Below, piece after piece: positions 41,988 through 49,983 of a DNA stretch of 64,000 nucleotides. A program made the translations under genes and the position numbers. The stretch spans positions 19,393 through 83,392 of the forward strand of contig JASHSJ010000030.1 in NCBI GenBank assembly GCA_030040895.1, read 5' to 3'. The notes under the pieces were generated by a model. It searched no databases and was not told where the DNA came from. It worked only from the letters and a program-made list of their open reading frames with translations. Numbering within the stretch: position 1 is the stretch's first letter; every line of letters begins with the position of its first letter. The DNA is from Microcaldota archaeon (lineage in GTDB: Archaea > Micrarchaeota > Micrarchaeia > Micrarchaeales > Micrarchaeaceae).

Positions 41988-43037
41988 TTGGGAGAAGACC
42001 TAGTTGAAAGTGCGCTCGGAACACAGCAGAAGAGCGATGATGAGCTTTTTCAGGCTAAGATAGCAGTATGCGGATGCGGAGGGGCAGGCAGCAACACAAT
42101 GCAAAGGCTTGCAAAGAGCGGAATAAGGGGCGCAGGACTTATTGCAGTTAACACTGATGCCAATCATCTCAGGACTCTTGATACATCAATAAACAGGATA
42201 TTGATTGGAGGAGCATTGACAAGAGGACTGGGGGCCGGAGGCTTTCCTGAGATAGGGGCAAAGGCAGCGCAGTTCTCAAGGGCAGAGATAGAAAATGCGG
42301 TAAGGGACACGAACCTGCTGTTCGTCACCGCTGGAATGGGAGGAGGAACGGGCACGGGATCTGCACCTATTGTTGCCAACATAGCAAAGACCGGAGGATC
42401 AATGGTAATAGGAATAGTGACATTTCCATTCTCGCTTGAAAGAGTGAGACTCAAGACAGCGCAGGCTGGAATAGAAGAACTCAGGAAGTACGTAGACACA
42501 CTTGTAGTGATTGACAACCAGAGGCTAGTGGAGCTGTATCCAAACCTTGCAATGGAACAAGCATTCAAGGTTGCGGATGAGGTAACGTCAAGGGCTGTCA
42601 GGGGCATAACGGAGGCCATAAACACCCCAAGCCTGATAAACCTTGACTTTGCTGATGTCAAGTCTATCATGAGCGGAGGAGGCCTCGCATTCATAAGCGT
42701 TGGAGAAGGAAGGGGCAACAACAAGGTAGAGGATGCGGTAAAGGACACTCTAAGGAACAAGCTGCTTGACGTTGATTACGAGGGCGCTAACTCTGTTCTC
42801 GTGCACATAACCGGAGGGGATGACCTGACACTCGGAGAAGCCAATGAGATAGGCGGCAAGATAACGGAACTGACTGTCCCGAATGCAAACGTGATATGGG
42901 GTGCAAGAATAGACCCGACATACAATGGAAGGGTATCTGTTATAGCAATATTCACTGGAATAAAAGGAAACGAAAATATATACGGAATGAAGAAGGATGA
43001 GAATCAGCAGGGAGTGTCGGGGCTCTATCAGCTCTAA
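41988..43037 (+). CDS. ftsZ: Cell division GTPase FtsZ
   Basis: 349 residues. G-C-G-G-A-G-S-N-T, the tubulin signature G-G-G-T-G-T-G-S-A-P (about 114), and T7 loop N-L-D-F-A-D-V-K all present. It polymerises as the division ring. Starts at TTG 41988 (no ATG in frame before the conserved K-I-A-V-C-G-C), preceded by GGTG with a 5-base spacer. Archaeal FtsZ1/2-type; C-terminal tail short (E-N-Q-Q-G-V-S-G-L-Y-Q-L). Its neighbour on the other strand is a basic-tailed surface protein. Confidence 0.97.
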   Translation: MGEDLVESALGTQQKSDDELFQAKIAVCGCGGAGSNTMQRLAKSGIRGAGLIAVNTDANHLRTLDTSINRILIGGALTRGLGAGGFPEIGAKAAQFSRAEIENAVRDTNLLFVTAGMGGGTGTGSAPIVANIAKTGGSMVIGIVTFPFSLERVRLKTAQAGIEELRKYVDTLVVIDNQRLVELYPNLAMEQAFKVADEVTSRAVRGITEAINTPSLINLDFADVKSIMSGGGLAFISVGEGRGNNKVEDAVKDTLRNKLLDVDYEGANSVLVHITGGDDLTLGEANEIGGKITELTVPNANVIWGARIDPTYNGRVSVIAIFTGIKGNENIYGMKKDENQQGVSGLYQL

Positions 43038-43048
43038 AAGATCCCGTA

Positions 43049-43846
43049 TTATCTTCTCCTTGTCCTCCTGCGTGTTGCCCTTCCTCTGCCAATTTGCTGC
43101 CTGAGCTTTCTGTTCTCCGCTTCTAATCTAGCCAACCTGCTCCGCTCCGCAGATCCACGCTGCCTTGTGCCAGTGCGACGTCCGCTGCGTGCTGGCCTCT
43201 TCTGTGCTTGCCGCTTCCCGGCTGGGGCTGGCTTCTGCTTCTTTGCATATGGCTTCCTGCCCTTGAGTAGATAGTATGCGATTATCGCGATTATGACAAC
43301 AACAAGTGCACCTATCACTATGTATGTGGTAGTTCCGCCCAGGCTGCCGAGCGAGAAGCCCTCAGAAACTATCGTTGTCGTAGTTGACGGGACTGCAACT
43401 ATTGAGAATATCTTCGCAACCCCTCCTTCTATGTTGGCTCCACCCGGGTTGCTGGAATTCGATACTGTTACGGCAGACAGTATTCCTTCCCAGCTGGCAA
43501 AGTTCGGGGTATCGTTGAGCGGCATGGTTACGGTAACGTTGACTATCTTGCTGCCCCCCGGAGGGACAACAACGACTGACTGCGAAACGCTATATGTTGG
43601 CAATGGCTGGTTCGCGGTGCTCGCATTTGAAGTCAGTTGCAAAGAGGGCGGCGGCGTTATGCTTACTGTTATGGTATTAGAGCCGAAATTCAGTATTGTC
43701 CACTGCAGCGTCTCGTTGTGGCCTACCTGCACCGAAAAATCAAGATGGCCTGCCACTTCTCCTATCTGCGAATATGATAAAGGAACTATAACCATGATTG
43801 CTAGGAACAGAATCGCTGGAAGGAGCAAGCTTAACCTGGACTTCAT
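43049..43846 (-). CDS. Single-pass surface protein with long basic cytoplasmic tail
   Basis: About 265 residues. Signal peptide (first 26), an extracellular beta domain with N-x-S/T sites (about 27-170; T-L-Q-W-T-I-L-N-F-G-S-N-T-I-T-V is CARDB-like), a transmembrane helix about residues 178-202, then an intracellular tail of about 65 residues extremely rich in Lys and Arg, including a short heptad-like segment (A-R-L-E-A-E-N-R-K-L-R-Q-Q). Such a tail can bind nucleic acid, a ribosome or an acidic partner; not determinable here. Start ATG 43846 avoids the TTG at 43867. Convergent with ftsZ. Confidence 0.74.
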   Translation of the reverse strand: MKSRLSLLLPAILFLAIMVIVPLSYSQIGEVAGHLDFSVQVGHNETLQWTILNFGSNTITVSITPPPSLQLTSNASTANQPLPTYSVSQSVVVVPPGGSKIVNVTVTMPLNDTPNFASWEGILSAVTVSNSSNPGGANIEGGVAKIFSIVAVPSTTTTIVSEGFSLGSLGGTTTYIVIGALVVVIIAIIAYYLLKGRKPYAKKQKPAPAGKRQAQKRPARSGRRTGTRQRGSAERSRLARLEAENRKLRQQIGRGRATRRRTRRR

Positions 43847-43877
43847 GCCATTATCATGTGCTTGCAAGGGATCCCCA

Positions 43878-44870
43878 TTAGCACGAATTCTCTATCGCTA
43901 TGTTCTGAGTGTATATGCCAGCCAGCGTGCCTCCTGGAATCTGAAGACCAAAGTATATGTTGTTGCTTACTGCGGTTCCTGTGTTGCCTGCGATCGTTAT
44001 GTCGGTAACAGTTCCGGGGCTTTGCAGTAGCCCATTGCCGGCAAAGCTGCCAAGCGATGTCGGGTTCCAGTCAGTATTCGTTACAAAGAAGTTGGCGGTT
44101 CCTGAATTTACCACCCAGTTAGATCCATAGACTATGATATTCGTAGTCGAGCTGCCCAGGTTAGTGTCAACCACCAGGTTTGCGGTGTCAACATTGCTGC
44201 CCGGTGCTATCCCGGTGGTTCCGCTGAACGTTATGGCGGTGTTGCTGAGCAGCGTGCCGCACGAGCCTGCTATGTTGGCCGTGAATACTAGCGTCTTTAC
44301 TATCGAGTTTGTCAGCGGGCTTGGGCATGAATTGTATATTACTACATTCTGCGTGTATATTCCTGCGCCGGTGTCCAATGGCACCGCGCTCAGGCCAAAG
44401 AATATGTCGTTGCTTGCGCCGATGTTAACAGATATTTTTGTATCTGTGTTGCTGGTTGTAAGGGCATTTCCTGCCGCAGAGCTCAATGATGTCGGGTTCC
44501 AGAGCGTTTGTCCTGCCAACATAGTGTTTGCCGGGTTGCTCGCCTGGTACCAGATCCCGTTTGCCGATATTATAAGGTTGCCGTTCAGGTTTCCGTTGGT
44601 ATTTGTATCCACTACAAGGTTTGCAGTGATGACGTTGCTGCCTGGGTTTATTGCCCCGGCCGCGCCAGTGCCGACCAATGTCACTGCTGTGTTGCTAAGC
44701 GTTATATCGCATAGATAGCCGACGTTGGCTGATGCTATGACGTTATTGGAAGATGAGGCGTTTCCATTTGGAATATACAACAAGAGGGACAGCACAACTA
44801 TCGCTGCACCAACCGTTACTCCGAGCACTAAACCCGGTATTCTGCCCGTCTGCTTTGTCATGAAGGTCAT
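43878..44870 (-). CDS. Surface protein with two copies of a Cys-ended module
   Basis: 330 residues. N-terminal hydrophobic helix (about 13-32), then two homologous ~127-residue modules (54-182 and 204-330), each starting with Cys and ending N-S-C; the final Cys is the last residue. The modules contain L-S-N-T-A-x-T, N-L-V-V-D-T-N, W-N-P-T-S-L and F-G-L with G-I-Y-T-Q-N. The same module forms the C-terminus of the next, much larger gene. Probably an extracellular protein with disulfides in each module. A TATA-like element is at 44891-44899. Confidence 0.78.
   Translation of the reverse strand: MTFMTKQTGRIPGLVLGVTVGAAIVVLSLLLYIPNGNASSSNNVIASANVGYLCDITLSNTAVTLVGTGAAGAINPGSNVITANLVVDTNTNGNLNGNLIISANGIWYQASNPANTMLAGQTLWNPTSLSSAAGNALTTSNTDTKISVNIGASNDIFFGLSAVPLDTGAGIYTQNVVIYNSCPSPLTNSIVKTLVFTANIAGSCGTLLSNTAITFSGTTGIAPGSNVDTANLVVDTNLGSSTTNIIVYGSNWVVNSGTANFFVTNTDWNPTSLGSFAGNGLLQSPGTVTDITIAGNTGTAVSNNIYFGLQIPGGTLAGIYTQNIAIENSC
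43881..44261 (-). repeat. Cys-ended surface module, copy B
   Basis: Protein residues 204-330 of the 330-aa gene. Shares W-N-P-T-S-L, N-I-Y-F-G-L and the end I-E-N-S-C with copies at 44325-44711 and 44930-45295. Similarity is also visible at the DNA level. Confidence 0.85.
44325..44711 (-). repeat. Cys-ended surface module, copy A
   Basis: Protein residues 54-182 of the 330-aa gene; ends Y-N-S-C. The most divergent of the three copies. Confidence 0.8.
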
Positions 44871-44890
44871 ATCATCATTTTCTATATGAG

Positions 44891-44899
44891 TATTTAAAT
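44891..44899 (-). promoter_or_regulatory. TATA box of the 330-aa surface-protein gene
   Basis: ATTTAAATA on the minus strand about 25 bases before ATG 44870, implying a nearly leaderless mRNA. Confidence 0.5.
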
Positions 44900-44926
44900 G
44901 TTGCTATGGGGTCGATTAGCGGCAGA

Positions 44927-47900
44927 TCAGCACGAGTTCTCTATCACTATGTTCTGGGTATAAATGCCGGCCGGCGTGGTAGAAGGTATTTCCAGTCCGA
45001 AATATATATTGTTTGACTGCGCTGTTCCGGTGTTAGCGGGCAGGCTTATCGCCGTATCCACAAACGTTCCCGTGAGAGCGTTGCCGCCATAGGAGGCCAA
45101 TGAAGTCGGATTCCAGAGCGTATTGCCAACGCCGAAGCTGTTTGAACTGAAGACCCAGCTCGAACCATACACAAATATGTTCGCCGTGGTACCTCCGGTA
45201 TTTGTGTCCACAACAAGGTTGGCGGTTGCTGTATTGCTGTTCGGGTTAATCGGGTTGCCGAACGTTATGGCGGTGTTGCTGAGTATTAGCGAACAGCCCG
45301 GAGAAGCGAACTGGACGTCGAATATGTTGGCGGAGTAACTTGTTCCGCTCGGCGTCAGGACATTGTAAGGAGCGCCCAGATATACGACATTGGGAATGGT
45401 AAATGAATACGTGTTCAGCGGCTCGGTATAGGTGATGCTGTTTGGGGCTATAGCATCTTCGGTTATGCTATTGAAAGTAACGCTCCATTGCGCGCCAGCC
45501 GGAAGCCCGGTTTCCGTGAAGTTGGTTCCGCCCAGCATAGTGCCCGAGAAGCTGACCTGCGGCATAACGCCGCCAGGGGGATACACGCGCGCCCTTATCC
45601 ACTGCGCATAAAGATCGTACGTTGCGCTTGAGCTCTCCGATACTACTGCGTCGAAATAAATGCTTCCTATGGTATTGAGCATGTTTGAGGCCGTTACCAG
45701 GTTCGCATAGTTGTTTGTATACGCCTGGAATCCGTTGCCGTACCATCCTATGCTGAGCACAGCTGGCCTTGTAGCCGTTGTTACCAATGTATTCAGGGTT
45801 TGTGCGCCTGCCGAGGTTATTATGCCATTGTAGGTGTTAGCAGTAACCGATGTGGCTATTTCATATCCGGAATCATATGCCTTGCTTCCGAATGTTGCAC
45901 TAGTACTTTGTTCGAATCCTGCGGACTTCTGGCTTGCGCTCGTAGTAGATGATTCTACAAGGCCGTCCAGCCAGTAAGGATAGTTTGAATATGCTGATGC
46001 GGATGCTATCCCTATTGACGATGTGCCAAGCGCGCCTATCAGCAGCCCGTTGTTTACGGTTATTCCTGCAGAGTTGCTGGTTGTCCACTTGCTTGATAGA
46101 GTGGTGCCGATGAAATTGTCATAAAATGAGAATATGCTGCCGCCGTTGTCGTATTGCCCGTAGTATGTCTCTGGGCATCCTGATGCGCATTCGAGCTGCG
46201 GCGCTGCCCCGACATTCGCGCCGGTGAATAGATTTGTATTTGACGGGCCAAAACCCATCAATACCTGGACTATTCCAGGAGCACCGGGCAGCACCCCTGA
46301 AGATATGTTAAGCCAGTATATGGTGTTCTGCGAAGCGTAGAGATTTGTGGTCTGCCCCTCGTTTAGTACATTTCCCTCCAGCCAAGAAGGCACTATGATG
46401 CCGTTCGAATAGAAGAATTCGACGTTATTAAGACTGTTGTCCTCATACTGTTGATAGTACAGGCTATTCACGGAAACCATCTGCTGGAAGTCCGACTTCG
46501 TAGTGACGGTCTGGGTATTCAGCACGTTGACAGGCACAAGATATATGATGTTGCCAGGTATCAGCGGAACGTATGCGGTTACGTTCGCAAATCCATTATT
46601 TCCATTAGTGTCCGTGACTTCAACGCAGTAGTTTATAGTAGCGAGCAGCGGTCCGGTATTGTAGGTTGATTGCGTGGCTCCGCTTATGGAGTTTGCTGTG
46701 GCGCACGGATTACTTATAGTATTCGAATACCACTGATATGAGGAATACGTGCCAGACCCACCAGTTGCAGTTGCCGTAAGAACGACGTTTCCGCCCGTTG
46801 TAAGCACCGGGCTGGCAGGATTTATTGTCACTGAAGGCCGTCCAGCGGTCGCCGAGCTGCTGATGGATACGCCAGGCATCACTCCGTTCGGAGGATATTC
46901 ACGCGCCCTGGCCCACTGGACATACATGTTATAGGTTCCTGTGGCAGTTTCTAGCACTCCGATAGAGAAGTACTGTGAGCCTATGGTCAGTGCATTCGTA
47001 GTTATCACATTGGTGAAGTAATTATACTCGTTGTTCTGCTTGCTGGTCGCGGCCCACGCGACCCCCAGTATGGACGGGACATTGGCAGTTGCTGTGACAG
47101 ATGTCTTGGTCCTTGCTGCAGCAGCTGATCCGACCGAAAACGCCTGCACGTTGGCTGTGCCGGAAGTCCCATTTATCCCAAGATACTGCGAGTCTTCATA
47201 ACCCGATTCGTGTGCCGTTGTGAGGAATGTTGTGCTGGTGCCCTCGCCGAACGCGCTGAATTTTGTGGTGCCAAGCGTAGTTGACGAAAGAAGGAGGCCC
47301 TCAAACCAGTACGGATACGATGAATATGATTTTGCCGATATTATGCCGCACGAATTTGTGGTGGCGGTGGGTATCTCGAGGGAGTTTGCCACCACCAGTG
47401 TTCCACATTCAGCGTTTATGGTTGAGGACCAATCGCTGGACAGCGTACTGCCTCCTGTGCCGACAAAGTTGTCGTAAAACGAGAATACGTTGTTGCCGTC
47501 GTCATATTGCCCGTAGTATGTCTCAGGACACCCGTTCGCGCAGTACAATTGCGGGGCGGTCCCGGTTGTCACCCCGTCAAAAAGGCTGACGGTGTTGGAC
47601 GCAAATCCAAGAAACACAGTTATCGCGTTTGCTGACCCGGGCTTTATTGAGTTCCACACCAATATCCAGTATATGGTGTTCTGCGAAGTGTAGAGATTTA
47701 GGGTCTGCATCTCGTTGAAATAGTTTCCTTCCAGCCAACTCGGTATGAGGGTTCCATTAGTATAAAAGAAAACTATATTCTGCAGGTTGCTGCTTTCGTA
47801 CTGCTGGTACGCCAGGCTGTTGAACTCTATCATCTGCTGGAAATTGCCGCTTGTCGCAGTAGTCTGAGAATTGGTTATGGTGATTGGCACGTAATACACT

Positions 47901-49054
47901 ATGCCGGTAGGGATTACGCTCGCGGTCGGATCCACGGCAGTGTAGTTGTTGTTTCCAGCGGCGTCGAACGTTATCCGTGTGGGCTTTCCGGCAGGCAGGT
48001 CGTCCAGCTTCAATGTCCTGTTAACCGACGATGAAGTTATATTTGCAGAATATCCTCCAACCGGCGCACCGCCGTACGATATATTGTAGCTGAAACCCAG
48101 ATTGTTGAGCGCGCTGCCGTTTAGCACTATGGTAAGGTTGTACGTGCTTTGCGACGGGAGTATTGGGACGCGGATGGTTTCAGTTGTATTCGGCTTTGAG
48201 ACTGTCACCCCGGCCACGTTTATGCTGACCTTTGGTACCGCCTTGGTTATTGCGACAGAATAGCGGGCTATGGTGCCGTTGCCATTATACGCCAGATAAT
48301 TCAGCGTCTGTCCCGCCGACTGCATTACTCCGTTCGTGGAAAAGGTACCGTAAACCGCGCTGTATTTTATTTCATATGCAAGGTTTGTCTGGTTCGCTTC
48401 GAACCATGCAATTGTGCTATTATACTGCAGTGCATTCATGCCAGTCATGTTTGCCAGCTGGCCCAAGCCCAGGACAGGAAGCGTGCTGTTTATGTATATG
48501 TAATGCCTGTGCACCAGCCTTTTGACAAATGGGGAATTTGACGGGGGGCCGGAGTACGGAGTTGTAGTTGAATTTGTATTGTTGGAAATTATATTTGATA
48601 TTGTGGTAGTGGATGTAGACTGCACTGTAGTTGATATCGACGTTATTGACGAGCTGGAGGCAGTGGTATAGTTGGCAGTGGTTGTTGATGCGGTGGTCAC
48701 ATTAATCGTCGTGCTTGAAGTTGATGCGCTAGTGGTTGCCGTAGTCAAAGATGTCATATTAACCGTGGTGGTCGATGCGGCGGTGGTTGTTGATGCGGTT
48801 GTCGCTGACGTTGTGGTGGATGTGGTGGCCGAAGTGGTGACGGACGTGGACAACGATGTGGAATTTTGAACCGCGTTTGCGGGGTCGTATGAAATATGCG
48901 CAATGTTGCTGCTATAATCAACCATGTACAAGAATATCCTATAAGGCCCGGATGCCCATGCAGACGCGCCAGTAACCATTATCACGTTGGAGAACAGCAT
49001 AATGGCTACCGCAGAATAGAAAAACACAGCGGCCCTGTGGCCTCCCTCCTCCAT
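44927..49054 (-). CDS. Giant modular surface protein (mucin-like, two DUF2341 regions, Cys-ended module)
   Basis: 1375 residues. Order: signal/anchor helix (about 11-30); Ser/Thr-rich mucin-like stretch (about 58-165); Ig-like region; first DUF2341-type region (about 380-730, with E-G-N-Y-F-N-E and Y-Y-G-Q-Y-D); Ig-like domain with Y-Q-W-Y-S; second DUF2341-type copy (about 835-1170); short beta domain with F-T-E-T-G-L-P; and a final 122-residue Cys-ended module. Many N-x-S/T sequons. It is probably the main S-layer or adhesive surface polymer. No C-terminal membrane anchor is visible. ATG 49054 has GGGAG upstream. Confidence 0.82.
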   Translation of the reverse strand: MEEGGHRAAVFFYSAVAIMLFSNVIMVTGASAWASGPYRIFLYMVDYSSNIAHISYDPANAVQNSTSLSTSVTTSATTSTTTSATTASTTTAASTTTVNMTSLTTATTSASTSSTTINVTTASTTTANYTTASSSSITSISTTVQSTSTTTISNIISNNTNSTTTPYSGPPSNSPFVKRLVHRHYIYINSTLPVLGLGQLANMTGMNALQYNSTIAWFEANQTNLAYEIKYSAVYGTFSTNGVMQSAGQTLNYLAYNGNGTIARYSVAITKAVPKVSINVAGVTVSKPNTTETIRVPILPSQSTYNLTIVLNGSALNNLGFSYNISYGGAPVGGYSANITSSSVNRTLKLDDLPAGKPTRITFDAAGNNNYTAVDPTASVIPTGIVYYVPITITNSQTTATSGNFQQMIEFNSLAYQQYESSNLQNIVFFYTNGTLIPSWLEGNYFNEMQTLNLYTSQNTIYWILVWNSIKPGSANAITVFLGFASNTVSLFDGVTTGTAPQLYCANGCPETYYGQYDDGNNVFSFYDNFVGTGGSTLSSDWSSTINAECGTLVVANSLEIPTATTNSCGIISAKSYSSYPYWFEGLLLSSTTLGTTKFSAFGEGTSTTFLTTAHESGYEDSQYLGINGTSGTANVQAFSVGSAAAARTKTSVTATANVPSILGVAWAATSKQNNEYNYFTNVITTNALTIGSQYFSIGVLETATGTYNMYVQWARAREYPPNGVMPGVSISSSATAGRPSVTINPASPVLTTGGNVVLTATATGGSGTYSSYQWYSNTISNPCATANSISGATQSTYNTGPLLATINYCVEVTDTNGNNGFANVTAYVPLIPGNIIYLVPVNVLNTQTVTTKSDFQQMVSVNSLYYQQYEDNSLNNVEFFYSNGIIVPSWLEGNVLNEGQTTNLYASQNTIYWLNISSGVLPGAPGIVQVLMGFGPSNTNLFTGANVGAAPQLECASGCPETYYGQYDNGGSIFSFYDNFIGTTLSSKWTTSNSAGITVNNGLLIGALGTSSIGIASASAYSNYPYWLDGLVESSTTSASQKSAGFEQSTSATFGSKAYDSGYEIATSVTANTYNGIITSAGAQTLNTLVTTATRPAVLSIGWYGNGFQAYTNNYANLVTASNMLNTIGSIYFDAVVSESSSATYDLYAQWIRARVYPPGGVMPQVSFSGTMLGGTNFTETGLPAGAQWSVTFNSITEDAIAPNSITYTEPLNTYSFTIPNVVYLGAPYNVLTPSGTSYSANIFDVQFASPGCSLILSNTAITFGNPINPNSNTATANLVVDTNTGGTTANIFVYGSSWVFSSNSFGVGNTLWNPTSLASYGGNALTGTFVDTAISLPANTGTAQSNNIYFGLEIPSTTPAGIYTQNIVIENSC
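44930..45295 (-). repeat. Cys-ended surface module, copy C (C-terminus of giant protein)
   Basis: Residues 1254-1375 of the giant protein. Ends I-V-I-E-N-S-C with the final Cys as last residue, matching copy B residue for residue over long stretches. Confidence 0.85.
45545..47910 (-). repeat. Two DUF2341-type repeats within the giant surface protein (approximate limits)
   Basis: Two ~350-residue copies: approximately 46853-47910 and 45545-46560 on the minus strand, separated by an Ig-like domain. Both contain F-Q-Q-M, P-S-W-L-E-G-N, Q-N-T-I-Y-W and C-P-E-T-Y-Y-G-Q-Y-D, and both end in Y-P-P-N/G-G-V-M-P. Limits are approximate. Confidence 0.7.
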
Positions 49055-49102
49055 AGAAAAGCTCCCGCACTAGACAATAGTAGTTATAGTATAAATCTTT
49101 TC

Positions 49103-49912
49103 TTATCTGAGCCTGAAGAGCCTCATCAGCCATCCAAGTATGCCTCCGCCAGACGAGCTTCGCAGGCTGACGTCGGCAGCAGTTTCAGCCAGGGCCTCGC
49201 TCCCCATCTTGCTGGCATAGAACCTTGTTGCGGTCTTGACCTTGGCTGAGAATGGCGCCCTGGGGCCCAGCAGCACGGCCGGGACGTGCAGCGACATGCT
49301 CTTGGGCACTATCTCGTCTTCCGGCAGCACAGCCTGCGCCTTGGATCTATAGGCTTCTTCTATCTCCTCTATGCTCAGTTCATATCTCTTGTCCCTGACC
49401 CTGTTTATTATTAGGCTGTGCCTTAGGCCTTCCTTGCTGTATATGTGACCCAGCCTAGCGGCAGTAGTGGTTGATGACATCTCTGGCGTAGTTATTATTA
49501 CGGCTTCGTCGTATAGCCTCGATGTACCTGGCACGTACATTCCGGGAGGGGTATCTACAACCACAAAATCGTATCTCATCTTCCTTATCTGCCACGTAAG
49601 TCCTGCCAGCTGCGAATGCGTGGGAAGAGTGGGATTTGAGTGCGGTGTTCCTGGAAGCACCTCCATGCCAGTCACTTCGTGCTTTATTATGGACTTGGCG
49701 AGCGAGACTTTTCTTTTCGCAGCGTCCATGTATCCTATGTTCACGTCCTCAAGGCCTAGATAAAATCCAACTGACGGGTTTATCGTATCGGCGTCTACAA
49801 CAAGCACTTTGTAGTTCATTAGGCTGAGAGTTGTAGCCAGATTCACGGATACGGTAGTCTTTCCCACTCCGCCTTTCTGCGAGCCCACTTTTATTATGTA
49901 TGGTGAGGCCAT
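49103..49912 (-). CDS. MinD/ParA-type ATPase with C-terminal amphipathic helix
   Basis: 269 residues. Deviant Walker A S-Q-K-G-G-V-G-K-T-T near residue 10, switch D-x-D-T-I-N-P-S-V-G, and V-V-V-D-T-P-P-G. The C-terminus G-I-L-G-W-L-M-R-L-F-R-L-R is an amphipathic helix like the MinD membrane-targeting sequence. MinD-type proteins position envelope or division machinery. TATA at 49961-49968. It lies between two surface-protein genes, so it may organise surface-structure assembly. Start ATG 49912 (GTG 49924 possible). Confidence 0.88.
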   Translation of the reverse strand: MASPYIIKVGSQKGGVGKTTVSVNLATTLSLMNYKVLVVDADTINPSVGFYLGLEDVNIGYMDAAKRKVSLAKSIIKHEVTGMEVLPGTPHSNPTLPTHSQLAGLTWQIRKMRYDFVVVDTPPGMYVPGTSRLYDEAVIITTPEMSSTTTAARLGHIYSKEGLRHSLIINRVRDKRYELSIEEIEEAYRSKAQAVLPEDEIVPKSMSLHVPAVLLGPRAPFSAKVKTATRFYASKMGSEALAETAADVSLRSSSGGGILGWLMRLFRLR

Positions 49913-49960
49913 TGCATCTTCCACGGTCGCTATGTTTGGCTATGACTCTCTCGGTAAATC

Positions 49961-49968
49961 TATAAATA
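49961..49968 (-). promoter_or_regulatory. TATA box of the MinD-like gene
   Basis: TATTTATA (minus) about 48 bases before ATG 49912; predicted transcript starts near 49938. Confidence 0.5.
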
Positions 49969-49983
49969 GTTAGGTATGCCCCT

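Noticed and set aside
48600..48860. Tandem short repeats in the Thr-rich stretch, considered as a CRISPR or satellite
   Set aside because: Repeats are degenerate triplet/hexamer coding for Thr and Ser inside an open frame, without spacers of constant length. No CRISPR array exists in the window.
48672..48869. 65-codon + strand frame rich in Val and Asp, and similar frames opposite the mucin-like region
   Set aside because: These arise from the Ser/Thr repeats of the giant surface protein read on the opposite strand; repetitive composition, no independent support.
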